Assembly: GCA_900313855.1 (NCBI GenBank)
Contig: OMSZ01000035.1
Location: 1 to 5,712, forward strand
DNA from: an uncultured Eubacteriales bacterium
GTDB taxonomy: Bacteria > Bacillota > Clostridia > Lachnospirales > Lachnospiraceae
Length of the DNA stretch: 5,712 bases
Direction of reading: 5' to 3'
Shown: piece by piece, positions 1 through 5,712 of the stretch
Position numbering within the stretch: position 1 is the stretch's first letter
Layout of the letters: each line of letters begins with the position of its first letter
The notes under the pieces: generated by a model
Databases searched by the model: none
Seen by the model: only the letters and a program-made list of their open reading frames with translations
Told to the model about the DNA's origin: nothing
Made by a program: the position numbers and the translations under genes

Positions 1-1
1 A

Positions 2-73
2 CGGATTCGAATAGGAAGTGAGTCTGCTAAAGCAGACCCGAATCCGGCGCGCAAGACTCGCGAGCGAGTCTTG
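2..73. other. GC-rich pair of stem-loops, possible structured RNA or palindromic repeat
   Basis: Two perfect inverted repeats stand side by side. The first is nested: the outer arms CGGATTCG (2-9) and CGAATCCG (39-46) enclose an inner stem GTCTGC/GCAGAC (22-27 and 32-37) with a TAAA loop. The nesting is asymmetric, with 12 unpaired bases on the left and one on the right, as in a folded RNA rather than a simple terminator. The second is CAAGACTCG/CGAGTCTTG (52-60 and 65-73) with a four-base CGAG loop. No T-tract follows on either strand, so neither reads as a terminator. Bases 1-60 are about 55% GC, well above the DNA that follows. The stretch after it (74-110) has no coding sense and may belong to the same element. 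It could be the 3' part of a structured RNA that starts outside the window, or a dispersed repeat. I do not recognise the family. Confidence 0.5.
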
Positions 74-140
74 ACTGAGATACCGAAAGCGTAAGGAACC
101 TAGATACAATTATTACTCAAAACTCTTTAAACAATACAAC

Positions 141-196
141 GGGTTTCAAATACCGGACGTTTTTGACAAATAACATAGTCCACTTATTTGAAATCC
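141..196. repeat. Long imperfect inverted repeat in the left intergenic region
   Basis: The arms GGGTTTCAAATA (141-152) and TATTTGAAATCC (185-196) are complementary over 12 positions, 11 of them Watson-Crick. The exception (143/194) is a G-U wobble in plus-strand RNA but an A-C mismatch in minus-strand RNA, which slightly favours a plus-strand transcript. A second short stem inside, GGAC (155-158) with GTCC (178-181), continues the helix past a small internal bulge. The loop holds a TTGACA hexamer (163-168), but no good -10 box lies at the right distance on the plus strand. It could be an RNA structure or a DNA-binding site for a dimeric regulator. No protein-coding role is visible. Confidence 0.5.
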
Positions 197-198
197 GA

Positions 199-238
199 TA
201 TAATAAGAAGGCAGGAATTTTAATCCCTGCCTTCTTCT
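199..238 (-). terminator. Probable intrinsic terminator of the LUD-cyclase operon
   Basis: An 11-bp perfect stem (205-215 with 226-236, arm AAGAAGGCAGG) closes a 10-base loop about 58 bp past the cyclase stop codon. On the minus strand the stem is followed by the T-rich run ATTATAT; on the plus strand it is followed by CTCGTATAATAT. The top of the loop can extend by a G-U pair only in minus-strand RNA, which supports leftward termination. The U-tract is broken by A residues, so efficiency is uncertain. Confidence 0.65.
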
Positions 239-293
239 CGTATAATATATTCCTATCTTTATGCTGTATCGATAAATATCTGCAATCATCAAC

Positions 294-2024
294 CTATACG
301 CCGTCGCTGACATCTTCTCTTCTGGCTTTCATCGCAACCTTATTCTGATACATTCTCTCATCTGCGATCTGATAAACAAGCTCCACAATATCTCCTGTAC
401 CCGTGTGTCCCTCTAATTCTGCATCATCACTCAAACAAAAGCCATACGCAAAGCTTATAGGCATAGGCGTTCTTGAAACATTTATTTCATCCCGTTTAGC
501 ATTAAGTGTTTCAATAATAGACTCAAGCTTTTCATTATCCGCCTCGGGAACTATTACTGTGAATTCATCTCCGCCCATCCTTCCAACAGTACATTCCATA
601 CCCTCGCACGCCGAAGTCAACAATCCGGCAAAGTCCACTAATAGCTTATCTCCCTCCTGATGACCATACTTATCATTTGTAAGCTTAAGAAAATTAATAT
701 CTATACAAATAATTCCAAATATCTTATTATTCTTTCTTATAGCATCAAAAGCATTCTCGCATCCGCGACGGTTAGCAAGATTCGTCATCATATCTATAAG
801 AGCAAGCTTTGCCATAGCCTCAGCATGAGCCGCCTTATAAAGCCTTTTCCGCTGATTTACAAAGAAATCTATGATCATAGCGATAAGAAACAGGAAGAAA
901 CCGACTAAAAGATAACTTACATAACCATGCATCTTCTCACGCATCAGTCTGATATACAGATTAAACCTTACCATATCCGCTATTGAAAGCAATATCAAAA
1001 TAATAAGACCAAAGACCATATATCTATGGGTATTATCCTTACGAAGAACTCGCCGTATCAGCACCACCAAAACAGTAACAACATTAGTCAGAAGCAAAAC
1101 ATGACACACAGTCAACACTTCCGGCAAATGCATAATATCCGTAAAATGAAGTGTGAATGCAACAACCGGAAATACCCCTTGCAACACAAGGATCACTCTG
1201 TATATTTTTCTTATCAATTCAGTTTCATGCCTGAAAAATTCTTTATAAAAATACAGTGTGAGGAAAAACGGTCCCAAATACAAGGAAGAATATTCAAGAT
1301 AACCTCGAAAGACCAGACTGTCAGAGAATATCTTGAGCATATCATAGCTGCAGAGCTCGTATAGTCCCATAAGGAAAAATGCCATTCCAAAATATGCCAG
1401 ATGCCGCAGGGCAGGCAAAAGCCTTGAGAATATAAATGACAACAACACAATGGTAATGCATAACATAACTATCGCTATATCGATAACAAGATACAGACTT
1501 AAGTCCACATTATAATTGTGCAGCAGCGTCCTCGCATTATTGATGACCGGCTGTGAAAGAGAGGACAATCCCTCATTCTCTATTGCGTCAATCTCAACTC
1601 TGACATTTATACCTTTATAATCATCAGGGAGCGGAATACTGACATTACCATAACCAAGCATCCTGCTTTTAGGACTTCCCTTCTCGTAAACAAGTTCATC
1701 ATCATAATATATCTTTACAGCAGCATGATCCAAGTAGATCGTCAGAACCGCATCGTCCACATAATAATCAGGCATAACAAAAGAATAGGTAACATGGTCT
1801 CCCTTTTTAATGGACGGAAACTGCTTAGTTGCAAGATCTACATCTTCATAAACCTCACCATTAAAGGTTACATCGTATCTCCCTGTTATCTTAACTGAAT
1901 CATCTTTATATCTTCCCATCCTCACAATTTTGAAAAAACCTATGAAAATGGCAATTGATATAACGACCAGAATAAAGCCTGTTATTCTGTTGATAACGTT
2001 ATTATCTCTGCTTGCATCCGACAT
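294..2024 (-). CDS. Membrane diguanylate cyclase with extracellular sensor, 7TM region and GGDEF domain
   Basis: This 576-residue protein is predicted to make cyclic di-GMP from two GTP at the inner face of the membrane. One N-terminal membrane segment (about 14-31) leads into an extracytoplasmic beta-rich region (about 45-165), resembling the sensor domains found in front of 7TM receptors. About seven hydrophobic helices follow (177-390), then a short linker and the GGDEF domain (about 405-560). The catalytic features are present: DMMTNLANRR (411-420), the metal and substrate segment D442-INFLKLTND with GH and GD at 454-459, the intact GGDEF signature (484-488), and ADERMY (554-559). The inhibitory RxxD site expected five residues before GGDEF is absent; GMEC stands there. 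There is no EAL or HD-GYP domain. The ATG start is preceded by AGGAG nine bases upstream. The gene sits 12 bp behind the LUD gene and is probably cotranscribed with it. The ligand sensed is unknown. Confidence 0.93.
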   Translation of the reverse strand: MSDASRDNNVINRITGFILVVISIAIFIGFFKIVRMGRYKDDSVKITGRYDVTFNGEVYEDVDLATKQFPSIKKGDHVTYSFVMPDYYVDDAVLTIYLDHAAVKIYYDDELVYEKGSPKSRMLGYGNVSIPLPDDYKGINVRVEIDAIENEGLSSLSQPVINNARTLLHNYNVDLSLYLVIDIAIVMLCITIVLLSFIFSRLLPALRHLAYFGMAFFLMGLYELCSYDMLKIFSDSLVFRGYLEYSSLYLGPFFLTLYFYKEFFRHETELIRKIYRVILVLQGVFPVVAFTLHFTDIMHLPEVLTVCHVLLLTNVVTVLVVLIRRVLRKDNTHRYMVFGLIILILLSIADMVRFNLYIRLMREKMHGYVSYLLVGFFLFLIAMIIDFFVNQRKRLYKAAHAEAMAKLALIDMMTNLANRRGCENAFDAIRKNNKIFGIICIDINFLKLTNDKYGHQEGDKLLVDFAGLLTSACEGMECTVGRMGGDEFTVIVPEADNEKLESIIETLNAKRDEINVSRTPMPISFAYGFCLSDDAELEGHTGTGDIVELVYQIADERMYQNKVAMKARREDVSDGV

Positions 2025-2033
2025 ATGAAATTA

Positions 2034-2038
2034 CTCCT
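2034..2038 (-). promoter_or_regulatory. Cyclase ribosome binding site overlapping the LUD stop codon
   Basis: On the minus strand the LUD stop codon TAG (2037-2039) runs directly into AGGAG, giving TAGGAG, with nine bases left before the cyclase ATG. A ribosome finishing the LUD protein therefore stops on the cyclase initiation site, an arrangement typical of translational coupling. Confidence 0.75.
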
Positions 2039-2666
2039 AGAATCCAAGATTATCATTTACTAAAATCACGTGTATTCTGCCTTCATGTCTTGAGTATCTT
2101 GTAATAAGAAACTGACAGCATATTGTATCAGGCGATTTACAGTTCATGCATGAACCGGTCTTAGCGCATGGGGTTGATAAACCGAATCTCTGCGCATTGA
2201 TCGGAGCTGCAACATTTCTTGCTCTCTTCATCGCGCCATCAACATCATCGCAGACCTTATTCATACCTACAATAAAAACAACCTTCTTCGGTCCCTGCGC
2301 AATAGCCGATACCCTATTAGAATTACCGTCAATATTGACCATAACACCATCTTCGGTTATGGCATTGGCACTTGCAATAAATACATCCGCGTCATAAGCC
2401 TTAAGCATAGCAACGCGCTTGTCCTGCTCTGCATCCCGGTCTATAAAATTATACTTATCACATTTTAATGCCTTAACCAGTCCGATCTCATGCGCACTCA
2501 TAGCGCCGCCCATTGTGACACTGCTTCCTTCAGGAATAAGCTCAAGAGCCTTCTTAAGCGCCTCCTCCTTATCAGCAGCATAGTATCCGGACATATTACG
2601 TGATTCCAATCCCTTTATAACCTTTTGAGCCAATAATTCATTTCTCTTATAAATGTTTTCGTTCAT
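2037..2666 (-). CDS. LUD-domain protein (LutC/YkgG-like, DUF162) with C-terminal cysteine cluster
   Basis: This 209-residue cytoplasmic protein resembles the stand-alone LUD family, related to LutC and to part of LutB of the lactate oxidation complex. Family-like segments are the early helix with YKRNELLAQKVIKGL, the glycine-rich TMGGAMSAHEIG (51-62), and the core ASANAITEDG, NIDGNSNRVSA and VVFIVGMNK (98-137). The end, RIHVILVNDNLGF, also fits the family, so the gene looks complete. Cysteines at 167, 173, 176, 183 and 184 form a cluster that could bind metal or an Fe-S centre; this is inferred from spacing alone. No LutA or LutB partner is nearby, so a role in lactate use is not established. 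The ATG start has GGGAGGG just upstream. It is the first gene of a likely two-gene operon with the diguanylate cyclase. Confidence 0.88.
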   Translation of the reverse strand: MNENIYKRNELLAQKVIKGLESRNMSGYYAADKEEALKKALELIPEGSSVTMGGAMSAHEIGLVKALKCDKYNFIDRDAEQDKRVAMLKAYDADVFIASANAITEDGVMVNIDGNSNRVSAIAQGPKKVVFIVGMNKVCDDVDGAMKRARNVAAPINAQRFGLSTPCAKTGSCMNCKSPDTICCQFLITRYSRHEGRIHVILVNDNLGF

Positions 2667-2685
2667 TTATACCCTCCCACAATCT

Positions 2686-2713
2686 GATATATCATTTCAA
2701 AATCACTACACAA
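2686..2713 (-). promoter_or_regulatory. Candidate promoter for the LUD-cyclase operon
   Basis: On the minus strand TTGTGT (2708-2713) and TATATC (2686-2691) are 16 bp apart. A TG one base before the -10 (2693-2694) makes an extended -10 element. It lies just upstream of the LUD ribosome binding site, giving a very short leader. The -35 match is poor, and read-through from the isomerase gene is possible because I see no convincing terminator between them. Confidence 0.35.
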
Positions 2714-2766
2714 AAAACTAAATGCCTGATCTCAAGTCTAAATAAACTCTAAGTTATCTTACATCG

Positions 2767-3468
2767 TCACTTCATTGTAACCTTAACTCTCGGATTACCG
2801 TTATCATCAGGATCTATCATTTCAACCTTGTCCATTATTATAGCATCATCAGGAGAAGAAACTGCTCCGTCACCTCCAAATGAACGAGGCACCTCAAGGA
2901 ATCCGTCAACAACCTCCATTCCCTCCGTAACCTCACCAAATGCAGCATAATCTCCATCTAAAAACGTACAGTCCGCATAGCAGATAAAGAACTGGCTTGA
3001 TGCACTGTCAGGATCCATACTTCTTGCCATTGATATAACACCACGCTGATGCGATATTCTATTCTCTACTCCATTTGATGCAAATTCACCTTTGATCGTC
3101 TCACCACTTCCACCGGTACCATTGCCTTCTGGATCACCGCCCTGAGCCATGAATGCATCTACAACTCTGTGGAAGGTAAGTCCGTTATAGAAATTCTCTC
3201 CTACCAGCTTCTCAAAATTAGCACATGTTATAGGCGCCACCTCAGGATAAAGAGTGATTACAAAGCTCTTTCCTGAAAATGAATAACCTGATGCTGAAGT
3301 CTCATTCTCTGCAGATGCATCAGCTTCGCCTGCAGCCTCAGAAGAACCGTCATCTGCTGTGGTTTTATCAGCAGATTCAGAAGAATCGGCTCCTCCACAG
3401 CCTGTAAGTGCAAGCATAGAAACCATTCCGGTAGTCATAAGTATTGTTTTGATAAATTTTTTTGTCAT
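2767..3468 (-). CDS. Cyclophilin-type peptidyl-prolyl cis-trans isomerase, lipoprotein
   Basis: The 233-residue product is an exported, lipid-anchored prolyl isomerase, expected to help fold proteins outside the membrane. A basic start (MTKKFIK), a hydrophobic stretch and the lipobox LTGC put the lipidated cysteine at residue 24. An acidic Ser/Ala/Glu-rich linker (25-61) tethers the cyclophilin domain (about 62-228). Core active-site residues are visible: [15 protein letters not shown] carries R101, F106, M107 and Q109, and SQFFI carries F161. Two positions differ from human cyclophilin A by my alignment: W121 is replaced by F169 and H126 by Y174. Substitutions at the tryptophan are frequent in bacterial cyclophilins and weaken cyclosporin binding. 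The ATG start follows AGAGGTG at a suitable distance. The gene has its own promoter just behind the EamA gene and appears to be monocistronic or loosely linked to its neighbours. Confidence 0.93.
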   Translation of the reverse strand: MTKKFIKTILMTTGMVSMLALTGCGGADSSESADKTTADDGSSEAAGEADASAENETSASGYSFSGKSFVITLYPEVAPITCANFEKLVGENFYNGLTFHRVVDAFMAQGGDPEGNGTGGSGETIKGEFASNGVENRISHQRGVISMARSMDPDSASSQFFICYADCTFLDGDYAAFGEVTEGMEVVDGFLEVPRSFGGDGAVSSPDDAIIMDKVEMIDPDDNGNPRVKVTMK

Positions 3469-3501
3469 TATTTTACACCTCTTTATATTGATATCCTTTA
3501 A

Positions 3502-3530
3502 AGTTTAATTGATAATTTATTAGCTGTCAA
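3502..3530 (-). promoter_or_regulatory. Sigma-A-type promoter for the isomerase gene
   Basis: On the minus strand a perfect TTGACA (3525-3530) lies 17 bp before TAAACT (3502-3507, four of six matches to TATAAT). The -35 box abuts the EamA stop codon (3531-3533). Transcription would start near 3495, leaving a leader of roughly 27 bases that contains the ribosome binding site of the isomerase gene. Confidence 0.7.
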
Positions 3531-4415
3531 CTATATCAGATTCAGAACAACTACCGCTGACAATATAAGAACAATTCCCAATCCTGACATAAGTGTCAGC
3601 GGTTCAGAAAACACAACTATTCCGATCATTGTCGCTACCATAGGCTCAACCGTTGCAATTATCCCTGCTCTGCTTGCTTCCACACTTGATAGTCCAAGAG
3701 TATATGAAAGAAAGGGGATCACCGCTGTGATCAAAGCGGTTAAACAGCAAAAGATTAACAAATATCCAATATCTGCTGCGCTTAAAAACTTATCAAGCAT
3801 ATCCGCCGGGCGGCATATAATCCATGAACCTACTGCTGCAAATATAAATGTATAAGTTGTAACTGTATATGGCGAATATCTCCGTAATGCTATTGTACCT
3901 AAAATGCTGTATAATCCGTATCCAATCCCTGAGCCGAGTCCTACCAGCAATCCTGTCAATGTCATTCCTTCTCCTGAAATCCCTGAAACCAATACACATC
4001 CCGCAAATGCAAGAGCAAGAGCTATCAGCTTCCTTCCGTTAAGCTTTTCATGAAAGAATAATACGGACATGAGCATGATCCACACAGGCGAAGTGTAGAG
4101 CAAAATAGCCGCAGTTGAAAGAGACATCATCGTGATAGCCGTAAAATAGCATACAGTAAAAAACAGGATGCTGCCAAATCCAAGTCCTAGAAATAACGGC
4201 ATATCCCGAAGTATAATCTTAAATCCCTTACGGTCCTTTATTAACAGGACCAACGCAAAAATAATAGCCGCTAAAGTCACACGGATTGAAACAATCTGTA
4301 TTGAACTGAAACCATATGTTCCAAGTTTTCTTACAAATATCCCCATACTTCCCCAAAAGCATCCCGCTAAAATGATCAGTATGGAACCGATCATTGTCTT
4401 ATTATTGTTTTCCAT
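3531..4415 (-). CDS. EamA-family (DMT superfamily) 10-TM transporter
   Basis: The 294-residue integral membrane protein has ten hydrophobic helices (about 8-28, 37-59, 72-94, 97-118, 128-146, 152-174, 183-202, 215-238, 247-269 and 273-293). They form two tandem EamA repeats of five helices each. The repeat signature is seen at LYTSPVWIMLMSVLFFHEKL (106-125) and again at ATVEPMVATMIGIVVFSEPL (254-273). N-terminal GCFWGSMGIFVRK is also typical. Members export amino acids, other metabolites or drugs, and the substrate cannot be read from sequence. Length is normal for the family. The ATG start has GAGG seven bases upstream. It lies 32 bp behind the flavodoxin gene, without a visible terminator between, so cotranscription is likely. 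No terminator is visible after its stop, so some transcripts may run into the isomerase gene. Confidence 0.93.
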   Translation of the reverse strand: MENNNKTMIGSILIILAGCFWGSMGIFVRKLGTYGFSSIQIVSIRVTLAAIIFALVLLIKDRKGFKIILRDMPLFLGLGFGSILFFTVCYFTAITMMSLSTAAILLYTSPVWIMLMSVLFFHEKLNGRKLIALALAFAGCVLVSGISGEGMTLTGLLVGLGSGIGYGLYSILGTIALRRYSPYTVTTYTFIFAAVGSWIICRPADMLDKFLSAADIGYLLIFCCLTALITAVIPFLSYTLGLSSVEASRAGIIATVEPMVATMIGIVVFSEPLTLMSGLGIVLILSAVVVLNLI

Positions 4416-4447
4416 TTATATCCTCACCATTCTGTATCGCCGTCCCT

Positions 4448-4936
4448 TTAAGCTTCAAGCTTTTTGCAGAACTCTGTTATCTTTGTTTCATTCTCGGCAT
4501 TAACATTAGTCTTTGGGTCTATCAGAATAAGCTCTGCATCAAAATCTTCATTACCTGTAATACTCTTTATTTTCTCAAATGCCTTCTCGGCACCGTTACC
4601 ACTCTGGCATGCATAGACAGCTATTTTTTTGCCCTTTAACTTGTCCTTTTCGTCATTTAGAAATGTCATAATCGGCGGAGCCGGACGGCTTGCCCAGACA
4701 GGAAATCCGATTATAACTGTGTCGTATGTATCTGCGTCGAATTGATAAGGCTTCAAAACAGGCATTTCACCCATAACAGCTTTCATACCGCCCCATAGAA
4801 ATTTCTTGGCTCCTTTATCCGGATAAGCCTTATCCGGCTCAATTCTGATAACATCCGCATTTAACTTTCCGGCTATACTTTCAGCCACCATTTCTGAATT
4901 ACCTAACATTGAATAATAAACAACTGCTGCTTTCAT
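4448..4936 (-). CDS. Flavodoxin-family protein
   Basis: This 162-residue cytoplasmic protein has the flavodoxin fold and probably binds FMN for electron transfer or quinone-type reduction. The first strand KAAVVYYS leads into a phosphate-binding loop S9-M-L-G-N-S14, followed by helix EMVAESIAGKL. The second flavin-contact region is VIIGFPVWASRPAPP (74-88), and the third is AVYACQSGNGAEKAF (106-120). These match flavodoxin-like proteins of anaerobic Firmicutes rather than the short classical electron carriers. The redox partner is unknown. The ATG start is preceded by a near-perfect AAGGAGG. It lies 50 bp behind the acetyltransferase gene and 32 bp ahead of the EamA gene. I see no strong promoter in either gap, so the three genes are probably one operon. 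Confidence 0.9.
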   Translation of the reverse strand: MKAAVVYYSMLGNSEMVAESIAGKLNADVIRIEPDKAYPDKGAKKFLWGGMKAVMGEMPVLKPYQFDADTYDTVIIGFPVWASRPAPPIMTFLNDEKDKLKGKKIAVYACQSGNGAEKAFEKIKSITGNEDFDAELILIDPKTNVNAENETKITEFCKKLEA

Positions 4937-4986
4937 TATAATCCTCCTTAAAACTAATCAGACTCTTTTAACTACGCCACTTCCGT

Positions 4987-5430
4987 TCAAAAGCCCTTAA
5001 ATAAACTTACATGTTCTGATACATCCTTAAATCCATTCTTATGATAAAACTTATAAGCCGGCTTGTCACTATCCGTCTGCAAAAAAATGCCTTTTACGTC
5101 ACGTTTCTTAAGATCCTCTTCTATTAACTCCATAAAATGCGTTCCTATTCCGGTTCCCTGACAATCCGGAGAAACACACAGCTCATCTAAAACATAATTC
5201 GTACCTTCCCACCAGTGCGTAATCTGCCCCATTGATATAGCCACAAGCTTACCATCTATTAAAAGACCGTAATTTATTGCATGAAAACCGCCCGACTTTT
5301 CTTTAACATACTCCGTCAGTTGTTCTTCATCACTCCAGTCATCATTCCATGGCTCTCCATAAAACGCTGATTTATATAACCGCACCATCTCCGGCAAATA
5401 TGTATGATCTAGTAATACAAATTCTTCCAA
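4987..5430 (-). CDS. GNAT-family N-acetyltransferase, TTG start
   Basis: The 147-residue product has the GNAT fold and should transfer an acetyl group from acetyl-CoA to an unidentified amine. The acetyl-CoA motif A is LCVSPDCQGTGIGTHFMELI (84-103), with the pyrophosphate-binding Q91-G-T-G-I-G96. Motif B is AYKFYHKNGF (125-134). Both are intact. The start is TTG at 5428-5430: an in-frame stop lies three codons upstream, and the next ATG (residue 15) would remove the first beta strand. AAGGA/AGGA motifs lie upstream at a usable spacing. It is the first gene of a likely operon with the flavodoxin and EamA genes, and its leader may be about 115 bases long. The sequence does not show whether the substrate is a protein, a drug or a small metabolite. 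Confidence 0.9.
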   Translation of the reverse strand: MEEFVLLDHTYLPEMVRLYKSAFYGEPWNDDWSDEEQLTEYVKEKSGGFHAINYGLLIDGKLVAISMGQITHWWEGTNYVLDELCVSPDCQGTGIGTHFMELIEEDLKKRDVKGIFLQTDSDKPAYKFYHKNGFKDVSEHVSLFKGF

Positions 5431-5552
5431 ACTATCTTATCCTTTCCTTTAAATTATTCCATAAGCTAAATATTCTTACATAAATCAATCATATTTAACT
5501 TAAACAATATTTCAGTCAGTAGATGATTTCTACAAACTTTTTATAAATAACT

Positions 5553-5580
5553 ATTATAACCATTTAAGGTAAAAAAACAA
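5553..5580 (-). promoter_or_regulatory. Candidate promoter for the acetyltransferase operon
   Basis: A perfect minus-strand TATAAT (5553-5558) follows TTGTTT (5575-5580) by 16 bp. The -35 lies within the terminator of the upstream regulator gene. A second candidate nearer the gene is CTGAAA (5510-5515) with TATGAT (5488-5493), also 16 bp apart. Between these and the TTG start (5431-5487) the DNA is AT-rich with no recognisable riboswitch or hairpin. Confidence 0.42.
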
Positions 5581-5610
5581 GACTACCTACTACTGTAAAT
5601 AGCCTTGTTT
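5571..5610 (-). terminator. Intrinsic terminator of the WYL regulator gene
   Basis: On the minus strand a stem of about 11 bp (AAACAAGGCTA with TAGTCTTGTTT, plus positions 5600-5610 and 5575-5585) is followed by a run of seven T residues that overlaps the stem's last bases. The one imperfect pair is G-U in minus-strand RNA and A-C in plus-strand RNA, which fixes the orientation. It begins 10 bases after the stop codon of the regulator. Confidence 0.85.
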
Positions 5611-5620
5611 ACGGGATATT

Positions 5621-5712
5621 TTATCCATATTTCTTATTCATATTCTTAATACAGTTTTTCAATTCTTCTCTTAATGATTCCGGTTTTAATACCTCTACAT
5701 ACGGACCATACT
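5621..5712 (-). CDS. WYL-domain transcriptional regulator, C-terminal end only
   Basis: The last 29 codons and a TAA stop are visible; the rest lies beyond the right edge. The tail reads YGPYVEVLKPESLREELK and then a lysine-rich helix ending in KKYG. This is the characteristic ending of WYL-domain (YafY-like) regulators, where an EVLxPxxLR segment precedes a C-terminal amphipathic helix. Such proteins usually have an N-terminal winged helix that binds DNA and a WYL domain that senses a ligand, but neither can be checked here. An intrinsic terminator follows directly. Whether it controls the neighbouring acetyltransferase operon is unknown. Confidence 0.8.
   Translation of the reverse strand, partial: YGPYVEVLKPESLREELKNCIKNMNKKYG

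Noticed and set aside
1..15. T-loop-like TTCGAATCC on the minus strand, hinting at a tRNA or tmRNA end
   Set aside because: The bases on either side do not form a T-stem, and no acceptor, anticodon or D arm can be found.
163..204. TTGACA and TATAAT on the plus strand as a promoter
   Set aside because: The two hexamers are 30 bp apart, and nothing good lies at 16-18 bp from the TTGACA. No gene follows on the plus strand.
163..348. Plus-strand 61-codon frame starting at TTG
   Set aside because: It runs through the terminator hairpin and into the antisense of the cyclase 3' end, has no ribosome binding site, and its translation resembles no protein family.
1026..1364. Plus-strand frame of 112 codons, with other antisense frames inside the cyclase gene
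   Set aside because: These are fully contained in a well-supported gene on the other strand, and their composition is typical of antisense translation.
2712..2736. Weak hairpin (CTTG/CAGG) followed by a T run as a terminator of the isomerase gene
   Set aside because: The stem is only four pairs with one wobble, and seven bases separate it from the T run.
1..5712. Mobile element, CRISPR array, toxin-antitoxin or defence operon
   Set aside because: No transposase, integrase, regularly spaced repeats or recognisable defence genes are present; all genes belong to common housekeeping or accessory metabolic families.

Overview
The window looks like an ordinary piece of chromosome from a low-GC Gram-positive, most likely a clostridium of the Lachnospiraceae. 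The reasons are AT-rich DNA, strong AGGAGG-type ribosome binding sites, sigma-A-like promoters with TTGACA-type -35 boxes, a lipoprotein with a Gram-positive-style lipobox, and a 7TM-GGDEF enzyme of a type common in that family. The assignment is inference; no rRNA or tRNA is present to confirm it.

Every convincing gene lies on the minus strand, so transcription runs from right to left. From the right edge: the last 29 codons of a WYL-domain transcriptional regulator (5621 onward), ended by a clear intrinsic terminator (5571-5610). Next comes a probable operon of a GNAT acetyltransferase (4987-5430, TTG start), a flavodoxin-family protein (4448-4936) and a 10-TM EamA/DMT transporter (3531-4415). 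A promoter directly after the EamA stop codon serves a cyclophilin-type peptidyl-prolyl isomerase lipoprotein (2767-3468). The last unit pairs a LUD-domain protein with a cysteine cluster (2037-2666) and a membrane diguanylate cyclase (294-2024). These two are separated by 12 bp, and the cyclase ribosome binding site overlaps the LUD stop codon. A terminator hairpin (about 199-238) follows the cyclase.

The left 293 bp hold no credible gene but are rich in structure: a nested hairpin (2-46), a 9-bp perfect hairpin (52-73) and a long-armed inverted repeat (141-196). The first part is more GC-rich than the DNA beside it. It may be the end of a structured RNA or a dispersed palindromic repeat, and I could not assign it to a family.

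Functionally the genes are a mixture: c-di-GMP signalling, possible lactate or redox metabolism (LUD, flavodoxin), export of small molecules, folding of exported proteins, and acetylation. Only the LUD-cyclase pair shows tight translational linkage. I see no defence system, mobile element, CRISPR array or clearly new multi-gene system. The least explained sequence is the structured left intergenic region.
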